Positions 19,630 to 28,299 of a stretch of 64,000 nucleotides of DNA are shown here, one piece after another (position 1 is the first letter of the stretch; the number at the start of each line of letters is the position of its first letter). The stretch spans positions 1 to 64,000 of the forward strand of contig CAZZBB010000080.1 in the NCBI GenBank assembly GCA_964652195.1, read 5' to 3'. A program made the translations under genes and the position numbers. The DNA is from MSPOR6 sp964652195 (GTDB lineage Bacteria; Poribacteria; WGA-4E; WGA-3G). The notes under the pieces were generated by a model. The model was not told where the DNA came from and did no database searches. It saw only the letters and a list, made by a program, of their open reading frames with translations.

Positions 19630-19655
19630 GGAATCGTAGGATTAAATCCGATTCC
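19630..19655. repeat. Inverted repeat upstream of mntA
   Basis: GGAATCG (19630-19636) pairs with CGATTCC (19649-19655) across a 12-base loop. The GGAATCGGAT-type sequence recalls the hairpin core of the repeats at the window start, though similarity is limited. It lies between the dioxygenase stop and mntA, so it could be a terminator or a small dispersed element. Confidence 0.45.
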
Positions 19656-19723
19656 AGAATGGTCGTGATTCCAATATTGCTTCAACAGAAAAAGTGACAA
19701 GATATTGAGAACTGGTTATATAG

Positions 19724-20497
19724 TTAACTAATACTTGCAACTGAAGAACGTGTAGCAAAATGATTCCATCCACGTAATACTAATCTTACATTCGTATGTC
19801 TGTTTTCTTCCTCAATTTGGTCATCACCCGACAACATCTGTACGAGAACACTTTTTCTGGTTTTATCTGATCGGTTTGGCATCGAACCGTGTAGCGTAAA
19901 ATAACTGAAGAATAACACATCTCCCGGTTCCGCCTCCAGCACTGTTGCCTTCTCAATTGGATATTTTTCTGTGATCTCTTCATTATCACCACGTCCCATC
20001 ATACCACCAGTTCTACCAAGTTCCTTATGTGAACCGGGATAAACACGAACACAACCCATCTCATCCGTTGCTTCAGATACATAAATTATTGCTGCAATCA
20101 TACTATCCTTTACTGAAGGAAAGTATTGCCAATCCTGGTGCATCGGGAAAGGAGATCCTTTTTCTGGTGGTTTGCAGAATAATTTGGAGTGATGTAACAT
20201 AATATCTGGTCCCAGAATAGCTTCGGTAACATCCAAGAAATTATCCTGTTGAAAGGCTTTCATCCAAACACCCGAGAAACTCTGGATATTATGTGTATGT
20301 ATAATAACTGATTCTCCACCATCAAGGGCATCCATCAAACGCCCATCCCAGCGAGCATTTACATTTTCATCACTTTTTAGTAATTGATCTACTACCCGGT
20401 CAAAATCATGCTCCATCGTCTTGATTTCATCGGGCGAATAGACTCCTTTAGCAAAATAATATCCATTCTCATCAAAGAATTTACCAATTTCTGACAT
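19724..20497 (-). CDS. Phytanoyl-CoA dioxygenase (PhyH) family protein
   Basis: A 257-residue Fe(II)/2-oxoglutarate-dependent dioxygenase. The iron-binding HxD is in FPMHQDWQYFPS and the distal His in FTLHGSMPNRSDKTRK, where the Arg/Lys-rich stretch binds the 2-oxoglutarate carboxylate. VYPGSHKELG is another family hallmark. Members hydroxylate fatty acyl-CoAs, osmolytes or natural products; the substrate is not predictable. The ATG overlaps the stop of the upstream ABC ATPase gene (TAATG), implying translational coupling. A decayed partial duplicate lies at 18580-18885. Confidence 0.92.
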   Translation of the reverse strand: MSEIGKFFDENGYYFAKGVYSPDEIKTMEHDFDRVVDQLLKSDENVNARWDGRLMDALDGGESVIIHTHNIQSFSGVWMKAFQQDNFLDVTEAILGPDIMLHHSKLFCKPPEKGSPFPMHQDWQYFPSVKDSMIAAIIYVSEATDEMGCVRVYPGSHKELGRTGGMMGRGDNEEITEKYPIEKATVLEAEPGDVLFFSYFTLHGSMPNRSDKTRKSVLVQMLSGDDQIEEENRHTNVRLVLRGWNHFATRSSVASIS

Positions 20498-21270
20498 TAT
20501 TCTCGTGTGACCTCCAAATAAAATTCATATAACCAATTTGGGTTTAGGTTATCATAATTGTTCTGTTTCTTACACTGTTCTTGAATATGATGTATGGAAT
20601 TAAAGGTAGTTAATTGTCTATCATGAAGAATCCCAAGGAGAGTTGTTTTTGAGGAACTTTCATCATCCACATCACAAAATCTATATACATCGTCTATCTG
20701 ATTAGTGGTAATGATCAGTGTTTTACCAATTGATTTTAGCTCATTCAACAATTCTACTACTTCCAATTTTCCTCGTGGGTCTAATGGTGTTAAAGGATCA
20801 TCAAGCAACCATAATGCAGGATCATGTAAAAATGTTTTGGCATAGAGAAGACGTTGTCGTTCACCTCTTGAGAGCATACCAATCAGAGTATCTCGTAGAT
20901 CTTGTATATCCATTAATTCCATTACTGCATCTGTTGCACCTTTTCGTTCTGCTTTATCTAATTTGTATGCTTTTGCAAAGAAATTTAGATAGTCAATTAC
21001 AGATAAATCGCTATAACCTTCGAAATCTGTTGTTAAATATCCAATCTGTGGACGAACTTGGTCTAAGTTAGTGAAGGCATTTGAACCATAGATTGATATC
21101 GTTCCTGATGAAGGTTTAACTAAAGTAGCTAACAGGTTGAGTAAGAGACTTTTTCCAGCTCCATTTTTACCAAGTAGGATACAAGTTTCTCCTGTGGATA
21201 CTTGAAATGAAAGATCGGTTAGTATAGTATTCTTTTTGATAGAGAAACTTAGATTTTTGATTTGAAGCAA
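20497..21270 (-). CDS. Orphan ABC transporter ATP-binding protein with altered catalytic residues
   Basis: A 257-residue ABC ATPase. Walker A is GKNGAGKS, the signature loop is LSRGERQR, and Walker B ends LLDDP. Two positions normally needed for hydrolysis differ: the Glu after Walker B is Asp, and the H-loop His is Asn (ITTNQIDD). No permease gene adjoins it. Translation starts at TTG 21270 behind GGAG at 6 nt spacing. The last 60 residues after the nucleotide domain are unusual and polar. Its stop overlaps the dioxygenase start. It may use a distant permease, or serve a regulatory role with weak ATP hydrolysis. Confidence 0.85.
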   Translation of the reverse strand: MLQIKNLSFSIKKNTILTDLSFQVSTGETCILLGKNGAGKSLLLNLLATLVKPSSGTISIYGSNAFTNLDQVRPQIGYLTTDFEGYSDLSVIDYLNFFAKAYKLDKAERKGATDAVMELMDIQDLRDTLIGMLSRGERQRLLYAKTFLHDPALWLLDDPLTPLDPRGKLEVVELLNELKSIGKTLIITTNQIDDVYRFCDVDDESSSKTTLLGILHDRQLTTFNSIHHIQEQCKKQNNYDNLNPNWLYEFYLEVTRE

Positions 21271-21297
21271 TTACGTCTCCAACAATGCAACCAACAA

Positions 21298-22299
21298 TCA
21301 ACTCAGATCAACTTTTACCGGTCTTCCAAGGTCAGCAGATTGCCAAGCAGCCTCAGTTAATTGTATCACACGAAGACCGTTTTCAACACCAATTGGATTC
21401 TCTTTACGTTCACCCCGAATCAATTCAATGAATGCTTCATCTTTATTTCCACCCTTAGGTAAATCGTCAGGTTTAACAGGCGTAGGGGAATTACCTCCCT
21501 CCTGACGAATGAGTTGTCCACCACGGACAAAGAGTGCACCATCCTCAAACCAAATAGAGAAATCTTCACTTACGCCACCATGTGCATGTCCAACAATACT
21601 AATATTACACAATGCACCAGTATCAAATTTTATCGTCATTGCCGTAAGGACATCCACCTCAATATCTAAATTATCAATCATTGCAAACACAGTATCTGGA
21701 CTTGTTTCTAATACCCATAATAGTATATCTATCAGATGACTCCCTGAATCATTTAATTGTCCACCGCCACCCAAGAATGGGTCTTGTCGCCATTTTCCTT
21801 GTTGGTTTCTATACCAATTTTGAGATTGATGAGCAGCAACAAAGTTGACCTTACCCAGTTCACCACTCAGTACAACATTACGACAGTATTGGTAGGTTGG
21901 ACTCAAATGACGTTGGTAACCTATCATCAAATGTAATCCAGTCGCTTCTACCTTTGCCATAACTTGTTTGGCATGTTCTACTGTACATACCATTGGTTTT
22001 TCTGTATGGACATGACAACCAGCATCAAGGGCAGACATTATGTGATCGAAATGTAGTCCATGAGGTGAACTAATGACAACAGCGTCCGGTTTCACCGCTG
22101 ATAACATTTCATCATGATCCGAATAGGTTTCTACAGAATCATCTAATCCTACTGTATCCTTAAAGTTGTTTAATGACCCCTCGCTGGGATCTGCAAGAGC
22201 AACTATATCTACATTTTCAACACTTGTCACACTTCGACCATGTCCCCGTGCATTACCACCACACCCAATAAATGCGAATCTTAATTCCTGTTTTGACAT
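21298..22299 (-). CDS. Gfo/Idh/MocA family oxidoreductase
   Basis: A 333-residue sugar or polyol dehydrogenase. The Rossmann motif GCGGNARGHG begins the protein, the EKP motif is intact (HTEKPMVCTVEHAKQV), and GGGQLNDSGSHLIDILLW holds the expected Asp and His of the active site. GGGGTAAAT precedes the ATG. It is followed after 27 nt by the ABC ATPase and then the dioxygenase, suggesting one three-gene unit. It is a different subfamily from the second oxidoreductase at 17556-18551, which lacks the classic glycines. Substrate unknown. Confidence 0.9.
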   Translation of the reverse strand: MSKQELRFAFIGCGGNARGHGRSVTSVENVDIVALADPSEGSLNNFKDTVGLDDSVETYSDHDEMLSAVKPDAVVISSPHGLHFDHIMSALDAGCHVHTEKPMVCTVEHAKQVMAKVEATGLHLMIGYQRHLSPTYQYCRNVVLSGELGKVNFVAAHQSQNWYRNQQGKWRQDPFLGGGGQLNDSGSHLIDILLWVLETSPDTVFAMIDNLDIEVDVLTAMTIKFDTGALCNISIVGHAHGGVSEDFSIWFEDGALFVRGGQLIRQEGGNSPTPVKPDDLPKGGNKDEAFIELIRGERKENPIGVENGLRVIQLTEAAWQSADLGRPVKVDLS

Positions 22300-22768
22300 A
22301 TTTACCCCAAACGAATAAATGAATATTGATACCTAAATAGTAAATAATTTAGGATCAAAAAATTGTCTTTAGATTAGAAAAATAGAAGTAATTCTCTATT
22401 CATAAGAGAGGATTAGTTTATATACCCTAATGTACTTTACTGTTTGTAATCTATCATAGACTAAAGCATAATGCAATGAATAATTGTAATTATCGGACTC
22501 ACAATTTCACAAGGTTGGTTCGGTTCATTAATATGCAATTAAACATAGAATACTTTGAGTATAAACTAATTGTTGTTAAATTATGCAAAAGTGTGCAAAA
22601 TATGAACACCTATAAACTTCATTTCTCTGATTCCCTTGATTTCACATATACGATCAAAATAAACTATATGGCATATAATTTGCTCATTCAAGTATATGGT
22701 CAATATACAGCAGATCAACATCCAGATTAAGTAGAGATCGTGAATAACTTAGGAGATGATAATAAACA
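22300..22768. other. Gene-free stretch between divergent genes
   Basis: About 470 AT-rich bases separate the divergent oxidoreductase and TonB-receptor genes. An 84-codon frame at 22476-22730 has no ribosome site and no recognisable protein character. The inverted repeat ATAATT-GT-AATTAT (22480-22493) could be an operator for the receptor, but this is weak. I looked for cobalamin-riboswitch-like conserved boxes and saw none. Confidence 0.5.
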
Positions 22769-25102
22769 ATGAAAAGGCTCTCATCTATACTGTTTCTCAT
22801 TTGTTCTGTAGTTCTAATGCACTTAACACAACAGGTAACCTCTAATGAAGATACTGGACAAAAAGTAGTCGTAATGGATGAAATTGCAGTCACTGCTACA
22901 CGAGTTGAGAAAGAACCATTCAGAACACCTAACGCTGTCAGTGTACTTAATGTAAGACAATTGGAACAGTCTAATGCTGATATCGCATCAAATGTACTTC
23001 GAGATACTGTTGGCGTGATAGCACAACAGACAACAGTTGGACAAGGTTCACCCATGTTGAGAAGTTTAACAGGTTATCATACTTTGATTCAAGTAGATTG
23101 GGTACGACTCAATAACTCAACCTTTAGGTCAGGACCAAATCAATATACTGCAACAATTTCTCCAGAGAATCTTGATCGAGCAGAAGTATTACTCGGTTCC
23201 AGTTCAATGTTATACGGAAGTGGAGCGTTGGGTGGAGTTGTGAGTTTCTTTACGAAACCAATACCTCTAAATCGTTCACAAACAACTTTGGTTATACAAC
23301 CACGATTTTTGGCTCGATATACAACTGCCACACAAGAACGATTGGGAAGGTTTGAAGTAACTGGAACCCAAGGTAAATTCGGATTCAATGTTGGTGCCGG
23401 TTTACGATTTTACGGTGACCTTAACACAGGAAGTGGTTATGACCTACATTACAAGAACCGTAAGTATGAAATAATTAATGAAATGCCTGACGGTGTGAAA
23501 CTATATGATTATGATGAAATCAATCAATTGTCTAAAGATAAAATTCCAGATCAATGGTTAATTGACACTGAAGGACCACTGGGTTGGAATGCTTATGATG
23601 CAAACGCAAATGTTGCATATCAATTCAATAATACAAGCAGCCTGAATGTAGCTTACCAAATGTGGCGACAACCAAAAACACCCCGTTATGATAAAATTGC
23701 AACACAAGAATTTGATGAATTCTTCTTTGAACCTCAGGATAGAGATCTATTATATGCCAACTATATCAGTACACCTGAAGCAAATATAATTGACTATTTA
23801 CGTATGACTACATCATTCCAGCGGCAAAAGGAAGGACGTAACGAAGTAAAACTTGATGAAACTTCTCGAAGACAAAGATATGATACTGTAAATACTATTG
23901 GTGTAAGTGTTCAAGCGATTAATTCCAGCCTGCCACATCAACGCATTGTAGGGGGTGTTGAATTTTATCTTGATACGCTACAAAGTCAGACAATCAACAC
24001 AGATCTTAAGACAAAAAAAGAAGAAATAAATGATAAGATAGGTAGATTTATAGACGGTTCACAGTATTGGGATGCAAGTATATACCTACAAGATGAAATT
24101 AAGTTGCATGAAAGGATAGAACTTACTCTTGGAGGTAGAACTACGGTATATCAAACGTATGCAGACTTATCTATAAGAGATAGTAGTTTTGATGAATTCA
24201 ACGAATTTGATAATAGCTTAACTGGAAGTGCAGGAATTGTTGTTGGTCTGACAGATACCCTTAATTTCGTGGGATCTTTTGGTACAGCATTTCGGGCTCC
24301 ATCCTTGAATGACACGACAGCAGTTGAGGTGACAAATGAGGGTGTAACTGTACCAAGTCCTGATCTTGATGCTGAAACATCTTGGACCATTGAAGGAGGT
24401 ATGAAGATAAAAAACCCTTACTTCCGAGGGGCAATTACTATATTCCACAGTAAAATTGATGGTTTAGTTACACGTCGTCCAGTACAAGAAGCATATCCTG
24501 TTGGGCAGATACCGCAGCTACATCAAGACCTAATCAAAGAATATGAAGGCATTGATGTCCTCGTTTTTGATAATGTTGATGAAGCACAATTTCAAGGAAT
24601 TGAATTCAAAGGTATAACTCCACTTTCTGAATCTTTGTCAATTTATGGAAATGCAGCAGTCTTAAGAGGTAAAGTGTTGTTAATAAATGGAGTATCACCT
24701 GATCCTGATAAGCCATGGGAGGCACGAACACGTAGAGAACCACCGTTGAATGGAATTATCGGTATCCAATGGGAAACACAGAACTCTCTATATTGGGGAA
24801 CTATGTTTGTCAGAGCTGCAGCTGAACAAAGGCGGCTAAATCGAAGTGATATACGCGATCCTCGTATTCAAGGAAAAACGCGTGATCCTGGAGAGGTGCA
24901 ATTTGACTCCAATGGATATGCAATCGACGCGGGAACACCCGGATGGTGGACTCTTAACATACGAAGTGGGATTAAAGTATATGACTATACACGCTTAACT
25001 GTGGCAGTTGAAAACATACTTGATAAACGTTATCGTCCTCACGGGTCAGGTGTAAATGCTCCAGGTTTTAATATTAGTATTAGTCTGGACAACAGATTCT
25101 AA
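22769..25102 (+). CDS. TonB-dependent outer-membrane receptor
   Basis: A 777-residue TonB-dependent receptor, importing a scarce ligand such as a siderophore, vitamin or oligosaccharide across the outer membrane. After a signal peptide (residues 1-25) comes a TonB-box-like segment VVVMDEIAVTATR, the plug domain with VLLGSSSMLYGSGALGGVVSF, and a long beta-barrel ending in the typical aromatic ISISLDNRF. FGTAFRAPSLND is a barrel hallmark. It is a single transcription unit with no partner ABC or TonB genes nearby. An AGGAG lies rather far (13 nt) from the ATG. Ligand unknown. Confidence 0.92.
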   Translation: MKRLSSILFLICSVVLMHLTQQVTSNEDTGQKVVVMDEIAVTATRVEKEPFRTPNAVSVLNVRQLEQSNADIASNVLRDTVGVIAQQTTVGQGSPMLRSLTGYHTLIQVDWVRLNNSTFRSGPNQYTATISPENLDRAEVLLGSSSMLYGSGALGGVVSFFTKPIPLNRSQTTLVIQPRFLARYTTATQERLGRFEVTGTQGKFGFNVGAGLRFYGDLNTGSGYDLHYKNRKYEIINEMPDGVKLYDYDEINQLSKDKIPDQWLIDTEGPLGWNAYDANANVAYQFNNTSSLNVAYQMWRQPKTPRYDKIATQEFDEFFFEPQDRDLLYANYISTPEANIIDYLRMTTSFQRQKEGRNEVKLDETSRRQRYDTVNTIGVSVQAINSSLPHQRIVGGVEFYLDTLQSQTINTDLKTKKEEINDKIGRFIDGSQYWDASIYLQDEIKLHERIELTLGGRTTVYQTYADLSIRDSSFDEFNEFDNSLTGSAGIVVGLTDTLNFVGSFGTAFRAPSLNDTTAVEVTNEGVTVPSPDLDAETSWTIEGGMKIKNPYFRGAITIFHSKIDGLVTRRPVQEAYPVGQIPQLHQDLIKEYEGIDVLVFDNVDEAQFQGIEFKGITPLSESLSIYGNAAVLRGKVLLINGVSPDPDKPWEARTRREPPLNGIIGIQWETQNSLYWGTMFVRAAAEQRRLNRSDIRDPRIQGKTRDPGEVQFDSNGYAIDAGTPGWWTLNIRSGIKVYDYTRLTVAVENILDKRYRPHGSGVNAPGFNISISLDNRF

Positions 25103-25121
25103 ATTCGGTGAGTAAGGGATT

Positions 25122-25175
25122 CAGATCTCAATATCTTCTCTTCGTCTTTGTAGAAGAGATTCCGATCCCCATACC
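25122..25175. repeat. Dispersed hairpin element related to the window-start repeats; possible terminator
   Basis: On the minus strand this reads GGGGATCGGAATCTCTTCTA then CAAAGACGAAGAG, closely matching the first unit of the window-start array (ATCGGGGATCGGAATC, then CTCTACAAAAGAAAAGAG). It contains a 7-bp hairpin, TCTCTTC (25137-25143) with GAAGAGA (25153-25159). It sits between the convergent TonB-receptor and coaD genes, where a bidirectional terminator would be expected. Confidence 0.6.
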
Positions 25176-25202
25176 TTAGAAAAGTAATAATGTATTCATC
25201 AA

Positions 25203-25715
25203 TCACTGGATGTTATACTTACGTTTAAAAAACTTCACTACACTGGGTGGGACCATTTCTAATAGTTTTTCTTCACTCAATTTACCTTGTCCCATCTCAA
25301 CTACTTCCATCACCAAGGTTGAGCTGATATGTGCATATTTTTGATTTGCTACCATAAAGAGTGTATCAATGTCAGGTGCAATTTGCTGGTTCATTCGAGC
25401 CATTTTAAATTCCCATTCAAAATCTGAAATTTCACGTAGTCCACGTATAATGGAACATGCTTCAACCATCTGTGCATAGTGAACTATTAGACCTGAGAAA
25501 CCATCAATCGTTGCTTCTGGATATGGAGCAATTACTTCTTCAAGCATCTCAATACGTTCTTCAATTGTAAACCTCGTATCTTTTGCTGGATTCACACCGA
25601 TGACTACTACAAGTTGATCAAATACACCAAGTTTACACACACGTTCAATTACATCTGCGTGACCGTTGGTGACAGGATCAAAACTTGCAGGAAAAATTGC
25701 TATTCTCTTTGACAT
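25203..25715 (-). CDS. coaD: Phosphopantetheine adenylyltransferase
   Basis: A 170-residue CoaD, catalysing the fourth step of coenzyme A synthesis (4'-phosphopantetheine plus ATP to dephospho-CoA) in the cytoplasm. The nucleotidyltransferase motif is PASFDPVTNGH, with TNGH binding ATP; RGLREISDFEWEF and the ISST motif (HISSTLVMEVVEMG) are both intact. Length is normal. AGGAGGAAAA precedes the ATG. It lies 72 bp after a WD40 gene on the same strand. A 41-bp remnant of a second coaD copy, with its leader, lies at 27062-27102. Confidence 0.95.
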   Translation of the reverse strand: MSKRIAIFPASFDPVTNGHADVIERVCKLGVFDQLVVVIGVNPAKDTRFTIEERIEMLEEVIAPYPEATIDGFSGLIVHYAQMVEACSIIRGLREISDFEWEFKMARMNQQIAPDIDTLFMVANQKYAHISSTLVMEVVEMGQGKLSEEKLLEMVPPSVVKFFKRKYNIQ

Positions 25716-25787
25716 TTTTCCTCCTATACGCTCTATAACTCAGACGGAGAATAAACTCACCCAATATATCAATGTATGAATATATCA

Positions 25788-26948
25788 TTATTGATATTGT
25801 TCAATATTCCAAAATGACAGGACACCGTCAAATCCTGTACTTGCTAAAGTCTTTCCATCAGGAGAAAACACAATATGATCATAAATTGACAATAACGAAT
25901 TATCTTTCAATAATGCAATAGGTATATCATTCTCCAATTCCAATAATGTAATATCCCTAAGACCGGAGATAGCATAAAATCTACCATCTGGTGAAAAAGC
26001 TACTTCTGCTGAAAAAAGTACATCGGTATGTTTCTCATTTAACATCTCTTTATATATTTTCCAATCCTTTGTAGACCATATAGTTAAACCTGTTTCTCCA
26101 GTTATTGCAAAAAACCGATTGTCAGGTGAGAAACTAATTGATTGAATATCCTGTCGATATTCATTCTCTTTTACATCATTTGGAATAGGTCTTTCAATTA
26201 TCTTAACCAATTTCTTACTTCTTAGATTCCAAACTTTTACTTTATCAATATGTCTTCTTTTTAATTTGTCATACATCCGGCCAGATGCAGCTAACCATTT
26301 TCCGTCATAGGAGAAAGTTATGTTGGAATAAAACTGATCAATTACTACATTCTGATGCGGGATTAATTCTGCATCCTTGTGGCTTAATGGTTCATCTCCA
26401 ATCCTTGGTGGAAGTACAGTTAATGGTTTTAATGCATTTGGGTCACTGAAATCCCAAAGTCGTATGTCATTTAATCCTAAAGCAAGAATATCCTCATATG
26501 GGGATACTGCTGCAGTGAATGACCGAATTGTATCTATTGAAATCTCTCGGTTTGTGGCTACATGCCAGAATACTAATGTGGTATAGGTCTTATTTAATAG
26601 CCATTCACCGGATTCTGAATAAGCAAGACATCTGACACGATCCATTCTTGTTGGAGGTTTTTCAGAATCAGTTGCAAGTGTTTGTATAGGATTCTCCTTA
26701 CTATGAATGTTCCAAATCTTTGCTCTATTTCCCTCACCTGCTGTGGCAATAATATTTGAATCAATTGGGGAAAACGTCATTGCATGAACTCGCTCACCAT
26801 ATGTAAACTCTACAGTAGGTTTTACCGGTTTCATCCGTTCTATTCTTGTTTTTTGGTTGCCTTGCCATTGAACCCATGTAGAGTAAAACAGGAATCCTAT
26901 TACAATCAATAAAAAGAAAGTCAGTAGAAATTTATATTGGAATTTCAT
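25788..26948 (-). CDS. Membrane-anchored WD40-repeat protein (short paralogue 1)
   Basis: A 386-residue protein with one N-terminal transmembrane helix (residues 8-25, LLTFFLLIVIGFLFYSTW) and about seven WD40-like repeats, enough for a single beta-propeller. Recognisable blades include FSPDGRFYAISG and FSPDGKTLASTGFDGVLSFW. The juxtamembrane segment YSTWVQWQGNQKTRIERMKP is nearly identical in the next paralogue. It is probably a periplasmic or cytoplasmic scaffold tethered to the inner membrane; no catalytic domain is seen. Its ATG overlaps the end of a WD40 3' remnant. Function unknown. Confidence 0.85.
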   Translation of the reverse strand: MKFQYKFLLTFFLLIVIGFLFYSTWVQWQGNQKTRIERMKPVKPTVEFTYGERVHAMTFSPIDSNIIATAGEGNRAKIWNIHSKENPIQTLATDSEKPPTRMDRVRCLAYSESGEWLLNKTYTTLVFWHVATNREISIDTIRSFTAAVSPYEDILALGLNDIRLWDFSDPNALKPLTVLPPRIGDEPLSHKDAELIPHQNVVIDQFYSNITFSYDGKWLAASGRMYDKLKRRHIDKVKVWNLRSKKLVKIIERPIPNDVKENEYRQDIQSISFSPDNRFFAITGETGLTIWSTKDWKIYKEMLNEKHTDVLFSAEVAFSPDGRFYAISGLRDITLLELENDIPIALLKDNSLLSIYDHIVFSPDGKTLASTGFDGVLSFWNIEQYQ

Positions 26949-27045
26949 TCTATAGTCTCCATATCCGATACACTGATAATACCATCATACCTACTACAAG
27001 CAATTTACCATCCGAAGAACAGGTAATTTTGTTATATAAAGTACA
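26945..27045 (-). pseudogene. 3' remnant of a WD40 paralogue
   Basis: The last ~100 bases before the paralogue-1 start match the 3' end of the WD40 gene at 28296-29447: SSDGKLLVVG corresponds to SRDGKLLVGG and SDMETIE to WDLETIE, with small deletions that shift the frame. The terminal GAATGA keeps the same ATGA overlap with the next gene that the intact paralogues have. It is fused to a coaD 5' remnant upstream. Confidence 0.75.
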
Positions 27046-27061
27046 TTTTCTATTTCCCGGT

Positions 27062-27102
27062 AGGATCAGAACTTGCAGGAAAATTGCAATTCTTTCGGAC
27101 AT
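27062..27102 (-). pseudogene. 5' remnant of a duplicated coaD
   Basis: From ATG at 27102 the sequence follows the first ~14 codons of coaD (MSxRIAIFPASxDP) with one T deleted in the poly-T tract, then leaves it abruptly at GATCCT. The leader up to about 27172 also resembles the coaD leader: GGAGAAATG in place of GGAGGAAAAATG, and a shared ACTCACCC-containing stretch on the plus strand. This shows that a WD40-coaD block was duplicated and then partly deleted. Confidence 0.78.
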
Positions 27103-27174
27103 TTCTCCTCATTTTCTTTTTTAACGTTGGACTGAAAAATTACTCACCCGATTTTATCATCGTAGTATTAATTA

Positions 27175-28299
27175 TCAGTCTATGTCATCCAAATCCCATA
27201 CCATAAGATTACCATCATAACCTCCACTTGCTATTGTCTTCCCATCAGGTGAAAATACTATCAAGTTATTATCTGCTGCTATGAAGTCGATATCTTTTAG
27301 TATCCCAATAGAAATATCATTATTATGTCTAAATAATGTAATCTGTCCTCTTTTTGCGATTGCATATAACTTTCCGTCTGATGAGAAAGCTATATCATTA
27401 ATCTCTTTATCAGTTATATCTCTGTATATAGTCCAGTCTGGTAAAGACCATATAGTTACACCTGTTCTTCCTGTAACAGCAATAAATCGATTATCAGGTG
27501 AAAACCTAATCCTCATAGAATGAAGATCTCGTTCATTAGGTCTATCATATATCCTAACTAACTTCTTGTTTTGTAGATCCCATACTCTTAGCGTAAAAAT
27601 AAAATATTCATTGGCATAATCAGGCAACCCCACAGTTGCGGCTAACCATTTACCGTCATTGGAAAATGCTATATTACGGCATTTTTGATTAATTACGGCA
27701 TTATGATGTGATACTAATTCTGCTTCCTCGTGGGTTAAGGATTTTCCTCCTATCTTTGGAGGAAGTACATACAATAGTTTTATTTCTTTTGGGTTACTGT
27801 AATCCCAAAGTCTAATACCCATATAACTAATAGCAAGAATATCTTCGTATGGGGAAACTGCTGCAGTGAATGACCGAATTGTATCTATTGAAATCTCTTT
27901 ACCTGTGGATACATGCCATAATACTAATGTTGTATATGTTTTATTCAATAACCATTCACCAGATTTTGAAAAAGCAAGACAGTCTACATATCCCATTCTA
28001 TCTAACTGATTATCTGATTCAAATGCAAATGTCTGTATAGGATTTTCTTTACTACCTATTTTCCAAATCTTAGCTTTATTACCCTTACCAGCAGTTGCAA
28101 TCATCTTTGAATCAGTTGGTGAAAACGCAATTTCATTTATCGGTACACCATTTCTAAAAACTTTAATAGGAGTAATAGGTTTCATCCGTTCTATTCTTGT
28201 TTTTTGGTTTCCTTGCCATTGTACCCAGGTAGAATATAACAAGAAACCTAATACAACTAAGAGAAAGATGTTGAGTAGAATTCTATAGTGGGTCTTCAT
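27175..28299 (-). CDS. Membrane-anchored WD40-repeat protein (short paralogue 2)
   Basis: A 374-residue paralogue of its two neighbours: N-terminal helix ILLNIFLLVVLGFLLYSTW, the shared YSTWVQWQGNQKTRIERMKP linker, and about seven WD40 repeats (FSPTDSKMIATAGKGNKAKIW, FSPDGKTIASGGYDGNLMVW). Long stretches are near-identical to paralogue 1, for example the ISIDTIRSFTAAVSPYEDIL region, so duplication is recent or gene conversion is active. The ATG overlaps the stop of paralogue 3 by the ATGA pattern, so the two are translationally coupled. Function unknown. Confidence 0.85.
   Translation of the reverse strand: MKTHYRILLNIFLLVVLGFLLYSTWVQWQGNQKTRIERMKPITPIKVFRNGVPINEIAFSPTDSKMIATAGKGNKAKIWKIGSKENPIQTFAFESDNQLDRMGYVDCLAFSKSGEWLLNKTYTTLVLWHVSTGKEISIDTIRSFTAAVSPYEDILAISYMGIRLWDYSNPKEIKLLYVLPPKIGGKSLTHEEAELVSHHNAVINQKCRNIAFSNDGKWLAATVGLPDYANEYFIFTLRVWDLQNKKLVRIYDRPNERDLHSMRIRFSPDNRFIAVTGRTGVTIWSLPDWTIYRDITDKEINDIAFSSDGKLYAIAKRGQITLFRHNNDISIGILKDIDFIAADNNLIVFSPDGKTIASGGYDGNLMVWDLDDID

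Noticed and set aside
22480..22493. ATAATT-GT-AATTAT as a Fur-type box for the TonB receptor
   Set aside because: Half-sites do not match the Fur GATAAT-type consensus well, and it is almost 290 bases from the start codon.
22476..22730. 84-codon frame upstream of the TonB receptor
   Set aside because: No ribosome site, no recognisable composition, and it lies in an AT-rich gap where such frames arise by chance.
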